From Novosphingobium nitrogenifigens DSM 19370 (GTDB lineage Bacteria > Pseudomonadota > Alphaproteobacteria > Sphingomonadales > Sphingomonadaceae), in NCBI RefSeq assembly GCF_000192575.1, contig NZ_GL876933.1, forward strand, positions 525,796 through 589,795: a stretch of DNA of 64,000 bases, read 5' to 3'. The position numbers were made by a program, and so were the translations under genes. Shown one piece after another: positions 1-8,261 of the stretch. How positions within the stretch are numbered: the stretch's first letter is position 1; every line of letters starts with the position of its first letter. A model generated the notes under the pieces. It was not told the DNA's origin, did no database searches, and worked only from the letters and a program-made list of their open reading frames with translations.

Positions 1-322
1 GCGGGGCGACCACTTCGGACAGGAAGTCGGGATTGCCGATGATGCGGATGGCACCCGCCAGTTCGGCCGACCGCGCGCGGGCTGCGGCCAATGCCGCTTC
101 GGCCTGGTCGAGGCGGTCGCCGATGTCGGCGGCAAGCTCGTCGGCGGCGGCGGTCGGGGTGACGCCGTGGACGTGGCGTTCGAACAACTGGCGTCCGATC
201 GCGCTTTCGAGGCTGGCAATGTGTTGCGACACGGCCGGCTGGGTCAGTTCGAGTGCGCGCGCGGCGCTGCTGATCGAGCGCTGCCGATAGACTTCCATGA
301 AGGTGCGGAGCCGTGTGAGCAT
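1..322 (-). CDS. LysR-family transcriptional regulator (N-terminal part, runs off the window start)
   Basis: Only the first 107 residues are inside the window; the effector-binding domain lies beyond position 1. The visible part starts MLTRLRTFMEVYRQRSISSA and continues through ALELTQPAVSQHIASLE, the classic LysR winged helix-turn-helix. It then enters the linker helix (about residues 60-90), with the start of the substrate domain after it. It is divergent from an aldehyde-dehydrogenase-like gene and an aae-type efflux operon. In Escherichia coli the LysR protein AaeR controls the comparable aaeXAB operon, so this is a plausible local regulator responding to an aromatic acid or aldehyde; that role is inference. 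A palindrome sits 9 bases upstream of the start codon and could mediate autoregulation. Confidence 0.9.
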   Translation of the reverse strand, partial: MLTRLRTFMEVYRQRSISSAARALELTQPAVSQHIASLESAIGRQLFERHVHGVTPTAAADELAADIGDRLDQAEAALAAARARSAELAGAIRIIGNPDFLSEVVAP

Positions 323-330
323 GGTTCAAG

Positions 331-348
331 CCATAAATAATTTTATGG
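331..348. promoter_or_regulatory. Perfect 7-bp inverted repeat upstream of the LysR gene (putative operator)
   Basis: CCATAAA and TTTATGG flank a 4-base TAAT centre, giving an 18-bp AT-rich dyad in GC-rich surroundings. It lies just upstream of the LysR start codon. LysR proteins usually bind interrupted dyads with a T-N11-A core, which this dyad can accommodate. An autoregulatory operator or promoter element is inferred. Confidence 0.45.
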
Positions 349-881
349 GTGAGGCCTAGTCCGCTTTTGAGACGAGGCGGGCGAGTCCTGCTAGAAGGGC
401 TTCAACAAGACGAATTCACGACATCGCATTGCCGGTGAAACCCTGGTCACCGGCAATGCGACAGTCAAGTCAAGCTTCTTCAGGCAAGGTTGATGCAGTC
501 CCGGACTAGGCAGTGGGGCTGCAGGCGCAGGAAACAGGAGAAACGGTCGCACCATCCTAATCCGACGCCGATGTGATCGGTTTTTCCGACCCCGCATCGT
601 CAACCGACCGTAACAGTTAAGCCCGGACCGACCCGACCCCAAGCCCCCCCCAAGGGTTGGTCCGCGCCGCGGCGAGGCATCGCACCTGCCCCCCTCTCCC
701 CAGCGATGCCTCGCCGCCATCGGCGCCACATCAGGGCGCCCACACGAATTCCCGCCGCGCCTTGCGGCAGACACTGAGCCCGCTTGTCAGTTTGCATGGG
801 CCAGCCTTCAACAAGGTTCGATACGGCGCCAGGGCCGACGGACTTTGCGACGGGGTTGGTTCTTTCGCTTCGGAGAATGAC
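349..881. other. Divergent intergenic region between the LysR gene and the ALDH-like gene
   Basis: About 530 bases with no convincing gene on either strand; the open frames here lack ribosome binding sites and recognisable domains. It contains the perfect hairpin listed separately and a cytosine-rich run near 640-652. An upstream TTG at 657 would extend the ALDH-like frame by 75 residues, but that extension is basic, low in complexity and unlike the family, so I treat it as non-coding. Confidence 0.5.
425..460. repeat. Perfect 14-bp inverted repeat (hairpin) in the divergent regulatory region
   Basis: CGCATTGCCGGTGA and TCACCGGCAATGCG pair perfectly around an 8-base loop. No T-run follows on either strand, so it is not a canonical intrinsic terminator. 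It may be an operator, an mRNA leader structure or a dispersed intergenic repeat. Confidence 0.7.
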
Positions 882-2234
882 TTGGTTGCCGCCGACTTGC
901 GTATGATCGTTGCGACGATGCGCCGGGCGCAGTTGGCGGCAGGGGTTCCCGATGCCGCCTTGCGGCGTGACCGGCTCGAGCGCGTGGCGCAACTTCTCGA
1001 CGAACATCATCGCCCGCTTGCAGCCGCAGCCGCTGCTGACCGCGGGCTCGAAACCGTTGCCGCGACGCATGCGCCGGATCTGGTGTCCGCCCATGCGAAT
1101 CTCAGCCGGGCCGCACGCGAGGTTGAATCCTGGATGGCCCGCCGTCCCGGCTCGGATTATTGGCCCCAGGGTGTCGTGGGCATCATTGCCCCGTGGACAT
1201 ATCCGGTCAGCCTGGCACTTGCCCCGCTCGCTGGGGCTTTTGCGGCGGGGAATGTCGCCCTGATCAAGCTTTCCCCTTATGCCCAGCGCAGCAGCGACCT
1301 GCTTGCCGATCTGGTCGGGCGCTACTTTTCGCCTGCGGAACTTGGCGTGGTGCAGGGGGATGACAGCGTCGGCGCCTGTTTTGCCGAACTTCCCTTCGCG
1401 CATCTGGTCTTTACCGGCAGCGCGCGGGCAGCGCGCTCGGTCGCGGCCAATGCCGCCGCGCGGCTGACCCCGATCACTTATGCAGTCGGAGGCAAGTCTC
1501 CCGCGATCGTTGCTGCCGATGCCGATCTCGACCGGGCCGCGCGCTTCGTCATGACGGCGAAGCTGCGTCACGCCGGGCAGTGCTGCCACACGGTCGATCA
1601 TGTCATGGTCGCGCGCGAAGTGGCCGAGCCCTTCGTCGAAGCGGCCCGGATCCATGCGGCGGACATTTTCGCGAACGCGCCCGCGTTTCCTGCGATCGTC
1701 AATCGGACCCATTACGACCGCCTTCAGTCCTTGCTGGCCGATGCGCAGAAACGCGGCGCACGGCGTGTGCCGCTCGATCCGACTGCCACCGTGCCCGAAA
1801 AGGCAAGCGGCAAGCGCACGGCAGCGGGGCGCGGCGGTCCTCATCGCATGGCGCCCGAATTGCTGCTCGATGCCGATGAAAGCATGGCGATCATGGCCGA
1901 GGAAGTGTTCGGGCCGGTGCTGCCCGTCGTCACGGTCGCCGACGATATGGATGCGATCGGTCGCATCGCTGTCGGGCCTTTGCCGGCACAGGCCATCTAT
2001 TTCGGGGCTGACCCGGCTGCCCGCACCCTTTTTGCAGATCGGGTTGCAGCCGATGTCGTCTTCATTAATCCCGCGCCCGAGTCGTTCGATGGTGCGGCAA
2101 TGGCAGGATCCCTGATGCCGGGGAACGAGCAATGGTCGGGAGAAACGGGTTTCCGCCGTTTCTCCGTTGCACGCAGGCTGGTAATTGCCGACGATCCGTC
2201 GCAATCCAGTCTCGCGGCGACCCGTCTCGGCTGA
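882..2234 (+). CDS. Aldehyde dehydrogenase superfamily protein, coniferyl-aldehyde-dehydrogenase-like, with altered active site
   Basis: The protein is about 450 residues with the ALDH fold. Family cues are the NAD-site segment GVVGIIAPWTYP (about 97-108), AAGN, the VGGKSP segment (202-207) and EEVFGPVLPV near the end, closest in style to coniferyl aldehyde dehydrogenases. The nucleophilic Cys is retained (second Cys of GQCC, residue 235). The general-base Glu normally in LELGGK is Ala201, and the Asn of PWNFP is Thr106. ALDHs normally use both residues, so ordinary NAD-dependent oxidation is doubtful. The chosen start is TTG 882, preceded by GGAGA at 872-876; ATG 903 is the alternative. The gene lies between a divergent LysR gene and an aae-type efflux operon, suggesting a role with aromatic aldehydes, in modified chemistry or in sensing (inference). 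Confidence 0.8.
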   Translation: MVAADLRMIVATMRRAQLAAGVPDAALRRDRLERVAQLLDEHHRPLAAAAAADRGLETVAATHAPDLVSAHANLSRAAREVESWMARRPGSDYWPQGVVGIIAPWTYPVSLALAPLAGAFAAGNVALIKLSPYAQRSSDLLADLVGRYFSPAELGVVQGDDSVGACFAELPFAHLVFTGSARAARSVAANAAARLTPITYAVGGKSPAIVAADADLDRAARFVMTAKLRHAGQCCHTVDHVMVAREVAEPFVEAARIHAADIFANAPAFPAIVNRTHYDRLQSLLADAQKRGARRVPLDPTATVPEKASGKRTAAGRGGPHRMAPELLLDADESMAIMAEEVFGPVLPVVTVADDMDAIGRIAVGPLPAQAIYFGADPAARTLFADRVAADVVFINPAPESFDGAAMAGSLMPGNEQWSGETGFRRFSVARRLVIADDPSQSSLAATRLG

Positions 2235-2252
2235 CCGGTTCAGGGAGAGAGC

Positions 2253-2399
2253 ATGATTTCGCTTGGTTTCAAGGGTGTGGTGTCTGTGCGGGCGTGCCGA
2301 ACCGGCTCGTCGTCGGCATCTGCCGCAAACGCGGAAATCGGGTGCGGTGACTTGGGGAGCAGTGACGTCGGCTGCCGCGGAATCGGGCTGTCGGCATGA
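2253..2399 (+). CDS. Putative 48-residue small ORF translationally coupled to the FUSC pump gene
   Basis: An ATG at 2253 follows a strong purine-rich ribosome binding site (AGGGAGAG). The frame stays open for 48 codons and ends in TGA overlapping the FUSC start codon in an ATGA arrangement, as for every other junction in this operon. The product starts MISLGFKGVVSVRACRTG, is Gly/Ser/Ala-rich and has three Cys. No domain is recognised. It could be a small protein, a leader peptide coupling translation to the pump, or chance. The spacing and overlap are the only support. Confidence 0.35.
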   Translation: MISLGFKGVVSVRACRTGSSSASAANAEIGCGDLGSSDVGCRGIGLSA

Positions 2400-4411
2400 C
2401 GTTCCGTACCCCGGCGTGGTGGCCGGCGTTCCTCTTCTCGTTCAAGAATGCGCTCGCCGCACTGATCGCGCTCGGCTTCAGCCTGTCGGTCGGGCTGGAA
2501 ATGCCGTTCTGGGCGATCACCACGGTCTATATCGTGTCGAGCCCGGTTTCGGCCGCGACCCGGTCGAAGACGGTCTATCGCGCCATCGGCACGGTGATCG
2601 GGGCGGCGGCTGCCGTGGCGATGGTGCCCGCTCTGGTCGAATGGCCTTCGCTGCTCAGCTTTGGTCTTGCGGCCTGGGTCGGGGGCTGTCTTGCCTTTTC
2701 GCTGCTCGATCGCTCGCCGCGTTCCTATACACTGATGCTGGCGGGCTACACCGCCGCGATCATCGGCTTCCCGAGCGTCAACCGGCCCGAAGCGGTGTTC
2801 GATGTCGCACAGGCCCGTGTGACCGAAATCGTTCTGGGCATCACGTGCGCGACGGTCGTGCACAGCCTGCTCTTGCCGCAGTCACTGGGGTCCCGGCTCG
2901 GGCCGCGTCTTGATGCGTGGCTGCGTGACGCCGAATCCTGGCTGCTCGACGTCCTCGACATGAGCGACGACAGTTCCAAGGACAAGTTCGAACGGGACCG
3001 CCGGCGTCTGGCCGTCGACGCGCTCGATTGCGTCCTGCTTTCAACGCATGTGCCTTACGACACATCGCACTGGCGCGAAGCCAATCGCACGGTTCAGGCG
3101 CTGCTCTATCGCATGTTGCTGCTCTTGCCGCTGTTGTCCGGCCTTGCCGACCGGCGCGGGGTGCTGGGGAACGATCCGCCGCTCGAACCGGTGGTTGCCG
3201 ACGCCCATACCTGGCTCGAGAACGGCAGCCGTCTGGAAGAGCAGCCCGATTTTCTGGCGCCCTTGCCCGAAGGGCACACCTGGCGCGACCTTCTGCGTGA
3301 AAGCTTTCTGGTTCGGCTCGAGCAGGTTTCGACGATTCTGGGCGAATCGCGGCAATTGCTCGACCGGTTGGAGGATCCGACGAAGGCCTTGCCGCATCGG
3401 CTCGAAACCGAACGCGTTCATCTGCGCCTGACCAACGATCCGGGCATTGCCATGCTGTCCGGGTTCTCGGCCGCGCTCGGTCTGATGCTGATCTGCGCGT
3501 TCTGGATCATCACCGGCTGGCCTGACGGGGCGAGCGGGGCTGCGATGACGGCGGTCTTCTGTTGTCTGTTTGCCGCGATGGACAATCCGGTGCCGATGAT
3601 CCTGGCCTTTGGCGGGGCGATCATCGCCAGCATTCCGCTCGCCGGGATTTACCTGTTCGGCGTTCTGCCGCGCATCGACGGTTTCCCCGCCCTTTGTGCC
3701 GTGCTCTTGCCGCCGATGCTGGGGATGGGCATGTTCCTGCTCCATCCACGACGGGGGCCACTGGCAGTTGCGTTTTCCATGGGCTTTTTCACGGCGATCG
3801 CGCTGCAACAGGAATATTCGGCCGACCTTGCGCGCTTCATCAACAGCAACCTGGGGCAGGTTCTGGCCGTTGCGATTGCCGCGACGGTGACCGCGACCCT
3901 GCGCAAGACCGCGTCGTCGGCGGCGATCGATCGTCTTGCCCGTCGTCAGCAGGCCGACCTTGCCCGCTTTGCGGCCGCGCGGACGCCGCCCGATCCGGCG
4001 CTGGTACTTGGCCGTGCGAGCGACCAGCTTGCCCTTATCACCCAGCGTCTGGGCGAAGGGGACGCACGCGCGGTCGTCGGCCTCAACGAAGTGCGCATCG
4101 CCGCCAATATCGCCTCGGTACAGCAGTTGCGCGCAGGCTCCGAAGGCGCCTTGCGCAATGCCTGCGGTCGTTTGCTGCGCACGGCGGCCCGCCATTTTGC
4201 GCGCAGCAAGCCCGGCATGCCGCCGCCGCCGGTTCTGCTGGCCCTGATCGACCGCACGTTGCGTTTGACGCTTGACACACCGCCGCCGCGCGCCGGACAT
4301 GGCGGCGAGTTGATCGGCAACGATCCGGCGAACGGTCGGGCGGCGCTGGTTGCCTTGCGCCGCAATCTGTTCCCCGACGCCCCCGATTTCGTTCCGGAGC
4401 CCGAGGCATGA
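2396..4411 (+). CDS. FUSC-family inner membrane efflux pump (AaeB-like)
   Basis: This 671-residue protein has the fusaric-acid-resistance (FUSC) architecture. An N-terminal hydrophobic block (about residues 10-160) with several transmembrane helices precedes a soluble middle region. A second hydrophobic block (about 355-500) containing ALGLMLICAFWIITGWPDG is followed by a soluble C-terminus. AaeB-type pumps export aromatic carboxylic acids such as p-hydroxybenzoate with a membrane fusion partner. The gene overlaps the DUF1656 gene by ATGA at 4408-4411 and heads an operon with a membrane fusion protein and a NodT channel, so it is very likely the inner-membrane component of a tripartite pump. 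The substrate is inferred from family and context only. Confidence 0.88.
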   Translation: MTFRTPAWWPAFLFSFKNALAALIALGFSLSVGLEMPFWAITTVYIVSSPVSAATRSKTVYRAIGTVIGAAAAVAMVPALVEWPSLLSFGLAAWVGGCLAFSLLDRSPRSYTLMLAGYTAAIIGFPSVNRPEAVFDVAQARVTEIVLGITCATVVHSLLLPQSLGSRLGPRLDAWLRDAESWLLDVLDMSDDSSKDKFERDRRRLAVDALDCVLLSTHVPYDTSHWREANRTVQALLYRMLLLLPLLSGLADRRGVLGNDPPLEPVVADAHTWLENGSRLEEQPDFLAPLPEGHTWRDLLRESFLVRLEQVSTILGESRQLLDRLEDPTKALPHRLETERVHLRLTNDPGIAMLSGFSAALGLMLICAFWIITGWPDGASGAAMTAVFCCLFAAMDNPVPMILAFGGAIIASIPLAGIYLFGVLPRIDGFPALCAVLLPPMLGMGMFLLHPRRGPLAVAFSMGFFTAIALQQEYSADLARFINSNLGQVLAVAIAATVTATLRKTASSAAIDRLARRQQADLARFAAARTPPDPALVLGRASDQLALITQRLGEGDARAVVGLNEVRIAANIASVQQLRAGSEGALRNACGRLLRTAARHFARSKPGMPPPPVLLALIDRTLRLTLDTPPPRAGHGGELIGNDPANGRAALVALRRNLFPDAPDFVPEPEA

Positions 4412-4629
4412 TCCCCGAATACACGGCCTATGGCGTCCTGATCGCATCGGCGCCGTTCACCGCTTGCGTTGCGCTCGCGATCAACATCATCATTCACCGG
4501 ATGCTCGTGGCCCTGCGGTTTTACCGCTGGGTCTGGCATCCGATCCTGTTCGACACCTCGCTTTTCGTGCTGGTGTGGGCCTTTATCACCTTCCACCCCC
4601 TGCCGATTCCCCAAGGATTGCTGCCATGA
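4408..4629 (+). CDS. DUF1656 small membrane protein (AaeX-like)
   Basis: The 73-residue protein has two hydrophobic helices (about 7-30 and 48-66) and the family's typical start, MIPEYTAYGVLI. DUF1656 proteins are nearly always encoded between a FUSC pump and its membrane fusion protein, exactly as here; E. coli AaeX is the named member. Its biochemical role is not established. It overlaps the upstream pump gene (ATGA) and the downstream fusion-protein gene (ATG within its TGA), indicating translational coupling. Confidence 0.88.
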   Translation: MIPEYTAYGVLIASAPFTACVALAINIIIHRMLVALRFYRWVWHPILFDTSLFVLVWAFITFHPLPIPQGLLP

Positions 4630-5642
4630 ACGCCCGGCGTCTGCCGCTCAAGGATCCTGTCGTCGCCCAGTCGGTTCGTGTCGCGCTGACCAGCGCGCTT
4701 GCCGTCGCCGCGGTTTTTGCGGGCTGGAAAATCTGGATCCACTACGATGCCGACCCCTGGACTCGTGACGGCCGTATCCGCGCCGAAGTGGTGCAGGTCG
4801 CTCCCGACGTGCCGGGGCTGGTCACCGGGGTCTTCGTCGGCAACGACTCGATCGTCCATCGCGGGCAGGTCCTGTTCGAAATCGACCGTCCGCGCTACCA
4901 GATCGCCTTGGCCCAGTCCGAAGCCGCGCTCGATCAGGCGCAGGCCGCCGAAGCCCGGGCCGAAGTCGCGGTGACCAAGACGCAGGCCGATCTTGATCAG
5001 GCCCATCGCGAAGCGAAGCGCAACCATCACCTCGGTGATCTGGTCGCGACCGAAACCACCGAGCAGGGGGATACCAAGGTCGAGACGGCGACGTCGGCAC
5101 TGGCCGACGCCAAGGCGGCGGTCGCCGTTGCCAAGACCCAGGTCGAAGCCGCGCTCGCGGCACGCGATCTCGCTCGCCTCAATCTCGAACGCACGCGGGT
5201 TCTGGCGCCGATGGACGGCCGCCTGTCCGACTTCATGCTGCGCGTGGGCGACTATGTGACGCCGGGCAAGGCAGTCATGGCGCTGGTCGATATCTCGTCG
5301 CTGCGCGTCGAAGGGTATTTCGAGGAAACCAAGCTGCCCAACGTTCGCGTAGGACAGGAAGCGACGATCCACCTCATGGGCGAAGAGCGCAAGCTGCACG
5401 GCCATGTCGTGTCGATTGCGGGCGCGATCGAGGACCATGACCGCACGGTCAGCCCTTCGCTGCTCCCCGCGATCAACCCGAACTTCAGCTGGGTGCGTCT
5501 GGCCCAGCGCGTCCCGGTGCGTATCTCGATTGACAATCCGCCTGCTGACGTGGCGCTGATCCCCGGCCGGACGGCAACGGTCACGCTCGACATGAAGGAT
5601 GACGGCAAATCCGACAAGGGCGGCAAGGGGAACGGCAAGTGA
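4626..5642 (+). CDS. HlyD/AaeA-type membrane fusion protein of the efflux pump
   Basis: The 338-residue periplasmic adaptor has an N-terminal anchor (about 19-37, ALTSALAVAAVFAGWKIWI). A first lipoyl half carries VAPDVPGLVTGVFV, a long alpha-helical hairpin rich in Ala, Gln and Lys spans about 95-190, and a second lipoyl half has VLAPMDGRLSDF. A beta-barrel region and a Lys/Gly-rich tail follow. It should bridge the FUSC pump and the NodT channel. The start at ATG 4626 is preceded by AAGGA and overlaps the DUF1656 stop codon; an in-frame upstream extension lies inside the two preceding genes and is ignored. Confidence 0.9.
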   Translation: MNARRLPLKDPVVAQSVRVALTSALAVAAVFAGWKIWIHYDADPWTRDGRIRAEVVQVAPDVPGLVTGVFVGNDSIVHRGQVLFEIDRPRYQIALAQSEAALDQAQAAEARAEVAVTKTQADLDQAHREAKRNHHLGDLVATETTEQGDTKVETATSALADAKAAVAVAKTQVEAALAARDLARLNLERTRVLAPMDGRLSDFMLRVGDYVTPGKAVMALVDISSLRVEGYFEETKLPNVRVGQEATIHLMGEERKLHGHVVSIAGAIEDHDRTVSPSLLPAINPNFSWVRLAQRVPVRISIDNPPADVALIPGRTATVTLDMKDDGKSDKGGKGNGK

Positions 5643-7075
5643 GCATGCCCCGTCGCCTTGCGGGCAAGCGATTGGCCGGAAGTGGCGTTCTGGTCAGCGC
5701 CTTTGCCCTTGCCGGTTGTGTGATGGGGCCCAACTATCATGTGCCGGAAAAGGCTGCGGCCAGCCAGGCGGTCGCCAAGGCGCCGTTCCACGAGGCGCCG
5801 ACGACGCCGGGGGTGACGGCGGACACGCTGCCGCCGCGCTGGTGGCACATGTACGACGATCCGGTTCTCGACAAGCTCGAGGAAGATGCGCTCGCGGCCA
5901 ATACCGAACTGCGCATTGCCGGGGCCAACCTTGCCCGTGCGCAGGCGTTTACCCGCGTGACCGAAGGCCAGGGCGAGCTCGAATATTCGGTCGACGTCAT
6001 GGCCGAGCGTGCGCGCCTGTCGGGCGAATCCTTCCTGAGGCCCAATTCGGTCCCGGTCGCCAGTATCGGCGAAGTCAAAGGCGCGGTGAATTACCAGCTC
6101 GACCTGTTCGGGCGGATCAAGCGTTCGATCGAAGCCGCGCGCGCTGATGAACAGGCGAGCGCAGCCGTGATCGGCGCGGTCAAGGTCACGGTCGCGGCCG
6201 AAGTCGCGAAGGCCTACATCGGGCAGTGTGCAGCAAGAGAAGCGCAGGAACTGGCCGAGCGGCAAGTCGAGATCAACGAGCATGCGCTCGAAGTCGCCAA
6301 GCGCATCAATGACGCCGGTCGTTCGTCGGTCGGTGGTGTGACCGAGGCCGAGCACCGGCTGGCGCTGGCGAAGTCGGCGGTTCCGATCCGTCGGGCCCGT
6401 GCACGGGCCGAACTTTATCGCCTCGCTTTCCTGCTCGGTCGTGCCCCGGCGGATTATCCGCGCGAAGCGGAACGCTGCCATGAGATCCCCAAGATCGAGC
6501 GGCCGCTACCGATCGGCGACGGCGCGGCACTGATTGCGCGACGTCCGGACGTGCGGGTGGCCGAGCGCGAACTGGCGAGCGCGACCGCGCGTGTCGGTGT
6601 CGCGACGGCGAGCCTTTATCCCGACATCAGCATCGGCGTGTCCGGCGGGGCATTCGGGTTCATCAAGGATCTGGGAACCGCGCCTGCCAACATGTGGGGC
6701 GTGGGCGGCCTGCTGCACTGGACGATCCCGACCAAGAGCGAGCGTGCACGGGTCCGGGCAGCCAATGCCGAGGCCGACGCAGCCCTTGCCCATTTCGACG
6801 GCGTGGTGCTCGATGCCCTGCGTGAGACCGAGACGGCGCTGGCGATGTATGCCGAAGATCACAACCGCGCGGTGTCGATTGCCGATGCGCTTGTCGCTGC
6901 GCGCGAGGAAGCCAAGGAAGCGCGCGAATTGCGTGAAGGCGGGCGCACGCCGCTGCTTTCCGCGATCGGCGGACAGCAGACCGAAATCGCGGCCGAAATC
7001 GCCGACAGCGACATCCGCGAGGCCGTTGCCCTCGATCAGGTTGGTCTGTTCCTCGCGCTTGGCGGCGGCTGGTAA
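5639..7075 (+). CDS. NodT-family outer membrane efflux lipoprotein (TolC-like)
   Basis: The 478-residue protein has a lipoprotein signal ending in LAGC, followed by VMGPNYHVPE, the usual NodT N-terminus. Two outer-membrane-efflux repeats follow: WWHMYDDPVLDKLEEDAL starts the first and RRPDVRVAERELASA the second. It provides the outer membrane duct for the upstream pump and adaptor. GTG 5639 overlaps the previous stop codon (GTGA); ATG 5645 is an alternative two codons later. It is the last gene of the operon, followed by a strong hairpin at 7083-7114. Confidence 0.92.
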   Translation: MSMPRRLAGKRLAGSGVLVSAFALAGCVMGPNYHVPEKAAASQAVAKAPFHEAPTTPGVTADTLPPRWWHMYDDPVLDKLEEDALAANTELRIAGANLARAQAFTRVTEGQGELEYSVDVMAERARLSGESFLRPNSVPVASIGEVKGAVNYQLDLFGRIKRSIEAARADEQASAAVIGAVKVTVAAEVAKAYIGQCAAREAQELAERQVEINEHALEVAKRINDAGRSSVGGVTEAEHRLALAKSAVPIRRARARAELYRLAFLLGRAPADYPREAERCHEIPKIERPLPIGDGAALIARRPDVRVAERELASATARVGVATASLYPDISIGVSGGAFGFIKDLGTAPANMWGVGGLLHWTIPTKSERARVRAANAEADAALAHFDGVVLDALRETETALAMYAEDHNRAVSIADALVAAREEAKEARELREGGRTPLLSAIGGQQTEIAAEIADSDIREAVALDQVGLFLALGGGW

Positions 7076-7082
7076 GGATATT

Positions 7083-7114
7083 CCCCCTCGTTCCTAATGA
7101 ACGGGACGAGGGGG
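7083..7114. terminator. Hairpin between convergent NodT and FAH-family genes
   Basis: Arms CCCCCTCGTTCC and GGGACGAGGGGG (one G-T wobble) enclose an 8-base loop. It sits in the 49-base gap between two convergent stop codons. It lacks a clear T-run, so a transcription barrier for both genes is likely rather than certain. Confidence 0.6.
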
Positions 7115-7124
7115 GAGAAGGTCA

Positions 7125-7961
7125 TCAGGCTTCGGCAATGACCGGATTGGTCAGCGTGCCGATCGTGCCGATCGCGATTTCGACCGTGTCACCGGGCTGG
7201 AGATAGAGCGGGGGATTGCGCTTGTCGCCGACGCCGCCGGGGGTTCCGGTGGAGATGACGTCGCCCGGATTGAGCTGGGTGAACGTCGAGCAATAGGCGA
7301 TCAGCGTCGGAATATCCCAGATCATGTCGCTGACCGGCTGGTCCTGTACCAGGGTGCCGTTGACGCGGGTCTGAACCCGCTGGCTGCCCAGATCGGGAAT
7401 CTCGTCGGGCGTGACGAGGGCCGGGCCGAAGCCGCCGGTCGCGGGCCAGTTCTTGCCCGGCGTGAACTGGCTGTTGTGGCGTTGCCAGTCGCGGATCGAC
7501 CCGTCGTTGAACGGGGCAAAGCCCGCGATGTGGTCGAAGGCGGCCTCGGGCGCGATGCGGCGCCCGGCTTTGCCGATCACGACTGCCAGTTCGCCTTCGT
7601 AATCGAACCGCTTGGTTTCGGCCGGATGGATGAAAGGTGCGCCATCGGCGGCGAGCGTGTCGGCCCAGCGATGGAAGATCGCCGGATGCTCTTTCTGTTC
7701 CCGCCCGGTCTCGGCGACGTGGGTGGCGTAATTGAGCCCGATGCACAGGATCTTGTCGGGATTGGGGATCACCGGCAGCAGTGTGACATCTATGCGGGCC
7801 AGGGCCGGACCGTCGGTCGGCGCATGGGGAAGACCTGCTGCCAGCGCAGCCTTGAGATCGACCGGCGCACCCGGAACCGCTCCCAGATCGAGGATCGTTT
7901 CGCCATCGAGGCGCCCCCACGAGGGTGTGCCGCAAGGACGGAGGAAGGACACGAAGCGCAT
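7125..7961 (-). CDS. Fumarylacetoacetate hydrolase family protein
   Basis: The 278-residue protein has the FAH C-terminal catalytic fold. Visible features are NPDKILCIGLNYATHVAE (about 67-84), the metal-binding FDYEGELAVVIG (Glu122, Glu124), FNDGSIRDWQ (Asp153), the lysine in PGKNW, and the closing ISTGTPGGVGD loop. Family members hydrolyse or decarboxylate acylpyruvate-type intermediates of aromatic catabolism; the exact substrate cannot be read from sequence. The start MRFVSFL at 7961 was chosen because the upstream in-frame extension of 52 residues is unlike the family. It is convergent with the efflux operon and divergent from phaC. Confidence 0.88.
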   Translation of the reverse strand: MRFVSFLRPCGTPSWGRLDGETILDLGAVPGAPVDLKAALAAGLPHAPTDGPALARIDVTLLPVIPNPDKILCIGLNYATHVAETGREQKEHPAIFHRWADTLAADGAPFIHPAETKRFDYEGELAVVIGKAGRRIAPEAAFDHIAGFAPFNDGSIRDWQRHNSQFTPGKNWPATGGFGPALVTPDEIPDLGSQRVQTRVNGTLVQDQPVSDMIWDIPTLIAYCSTFTQLNPGDVISTGTPGGVGDKRNPPLYLQPGDTVEIAIGTIGTLTNPVIAEA

Positions 7962-8261
7962 GAAATCCGGTGCTCCTGCTGAGGCCGAGGCTGATGTTGG
8001 GCATAAATGCTTTCGCGCGCTGGGGAAAGTGCGGGCGATGTTGCAGGGCGAAAGTGGGGAAGCGGGCAGAAGCAGGCGGCGGGCGATTGACGAATTCGTT
8101 GTTCGCCTCTTGCTCAACTGCCCGGATAGTGACAGGTTTCGCTTTCCCTATGCGTCATCGGAATGTCCAATAGAATGAGTATTTTTGATAGGACGCAATG
8201 ATGCGCTGCGGCATAACCGGCATCGAGATTCGGGTGTGCCCATGATCCCAGAGGTGCCAAG
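7962..8261. other. Divergent intergenic region between the FAH-family gene and phaC
   Basis: Exactly 300 bases with no supported gene. It should hold promoters for both genes. A TTGATA at 8185-8190 is followed by GCATAA only after 20 bases, too wide for a confident sigma-70 call. GAGGTG upstream of ATG 8262 is the phaC ribosome binding site. Confidence 0.4.

Noticed and set aside
391..774. Minus-strand frame of 127 codons upstream of the ALDH-like gene
   Set aside because: It has an Arg/Gly/Pro-rich composition, no domain and no ribosome binding site, and it crosses a perfect hairpin; it is a GC-rich spurious frame.
600..2204. 534-codon minus-strand frame
   Set aside because: It lies wholly antisense to the ALDH-like gene, which shows family motifs throughout; the product has an Arg/His/Gly-rich shadow composition.
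8185..8216. TTGATA / GCATAA as a phaC promoter
   Set aside because: The spacing is 20 bases and the second hexamer is weak, so it is not a credible sigma-70 promoter.
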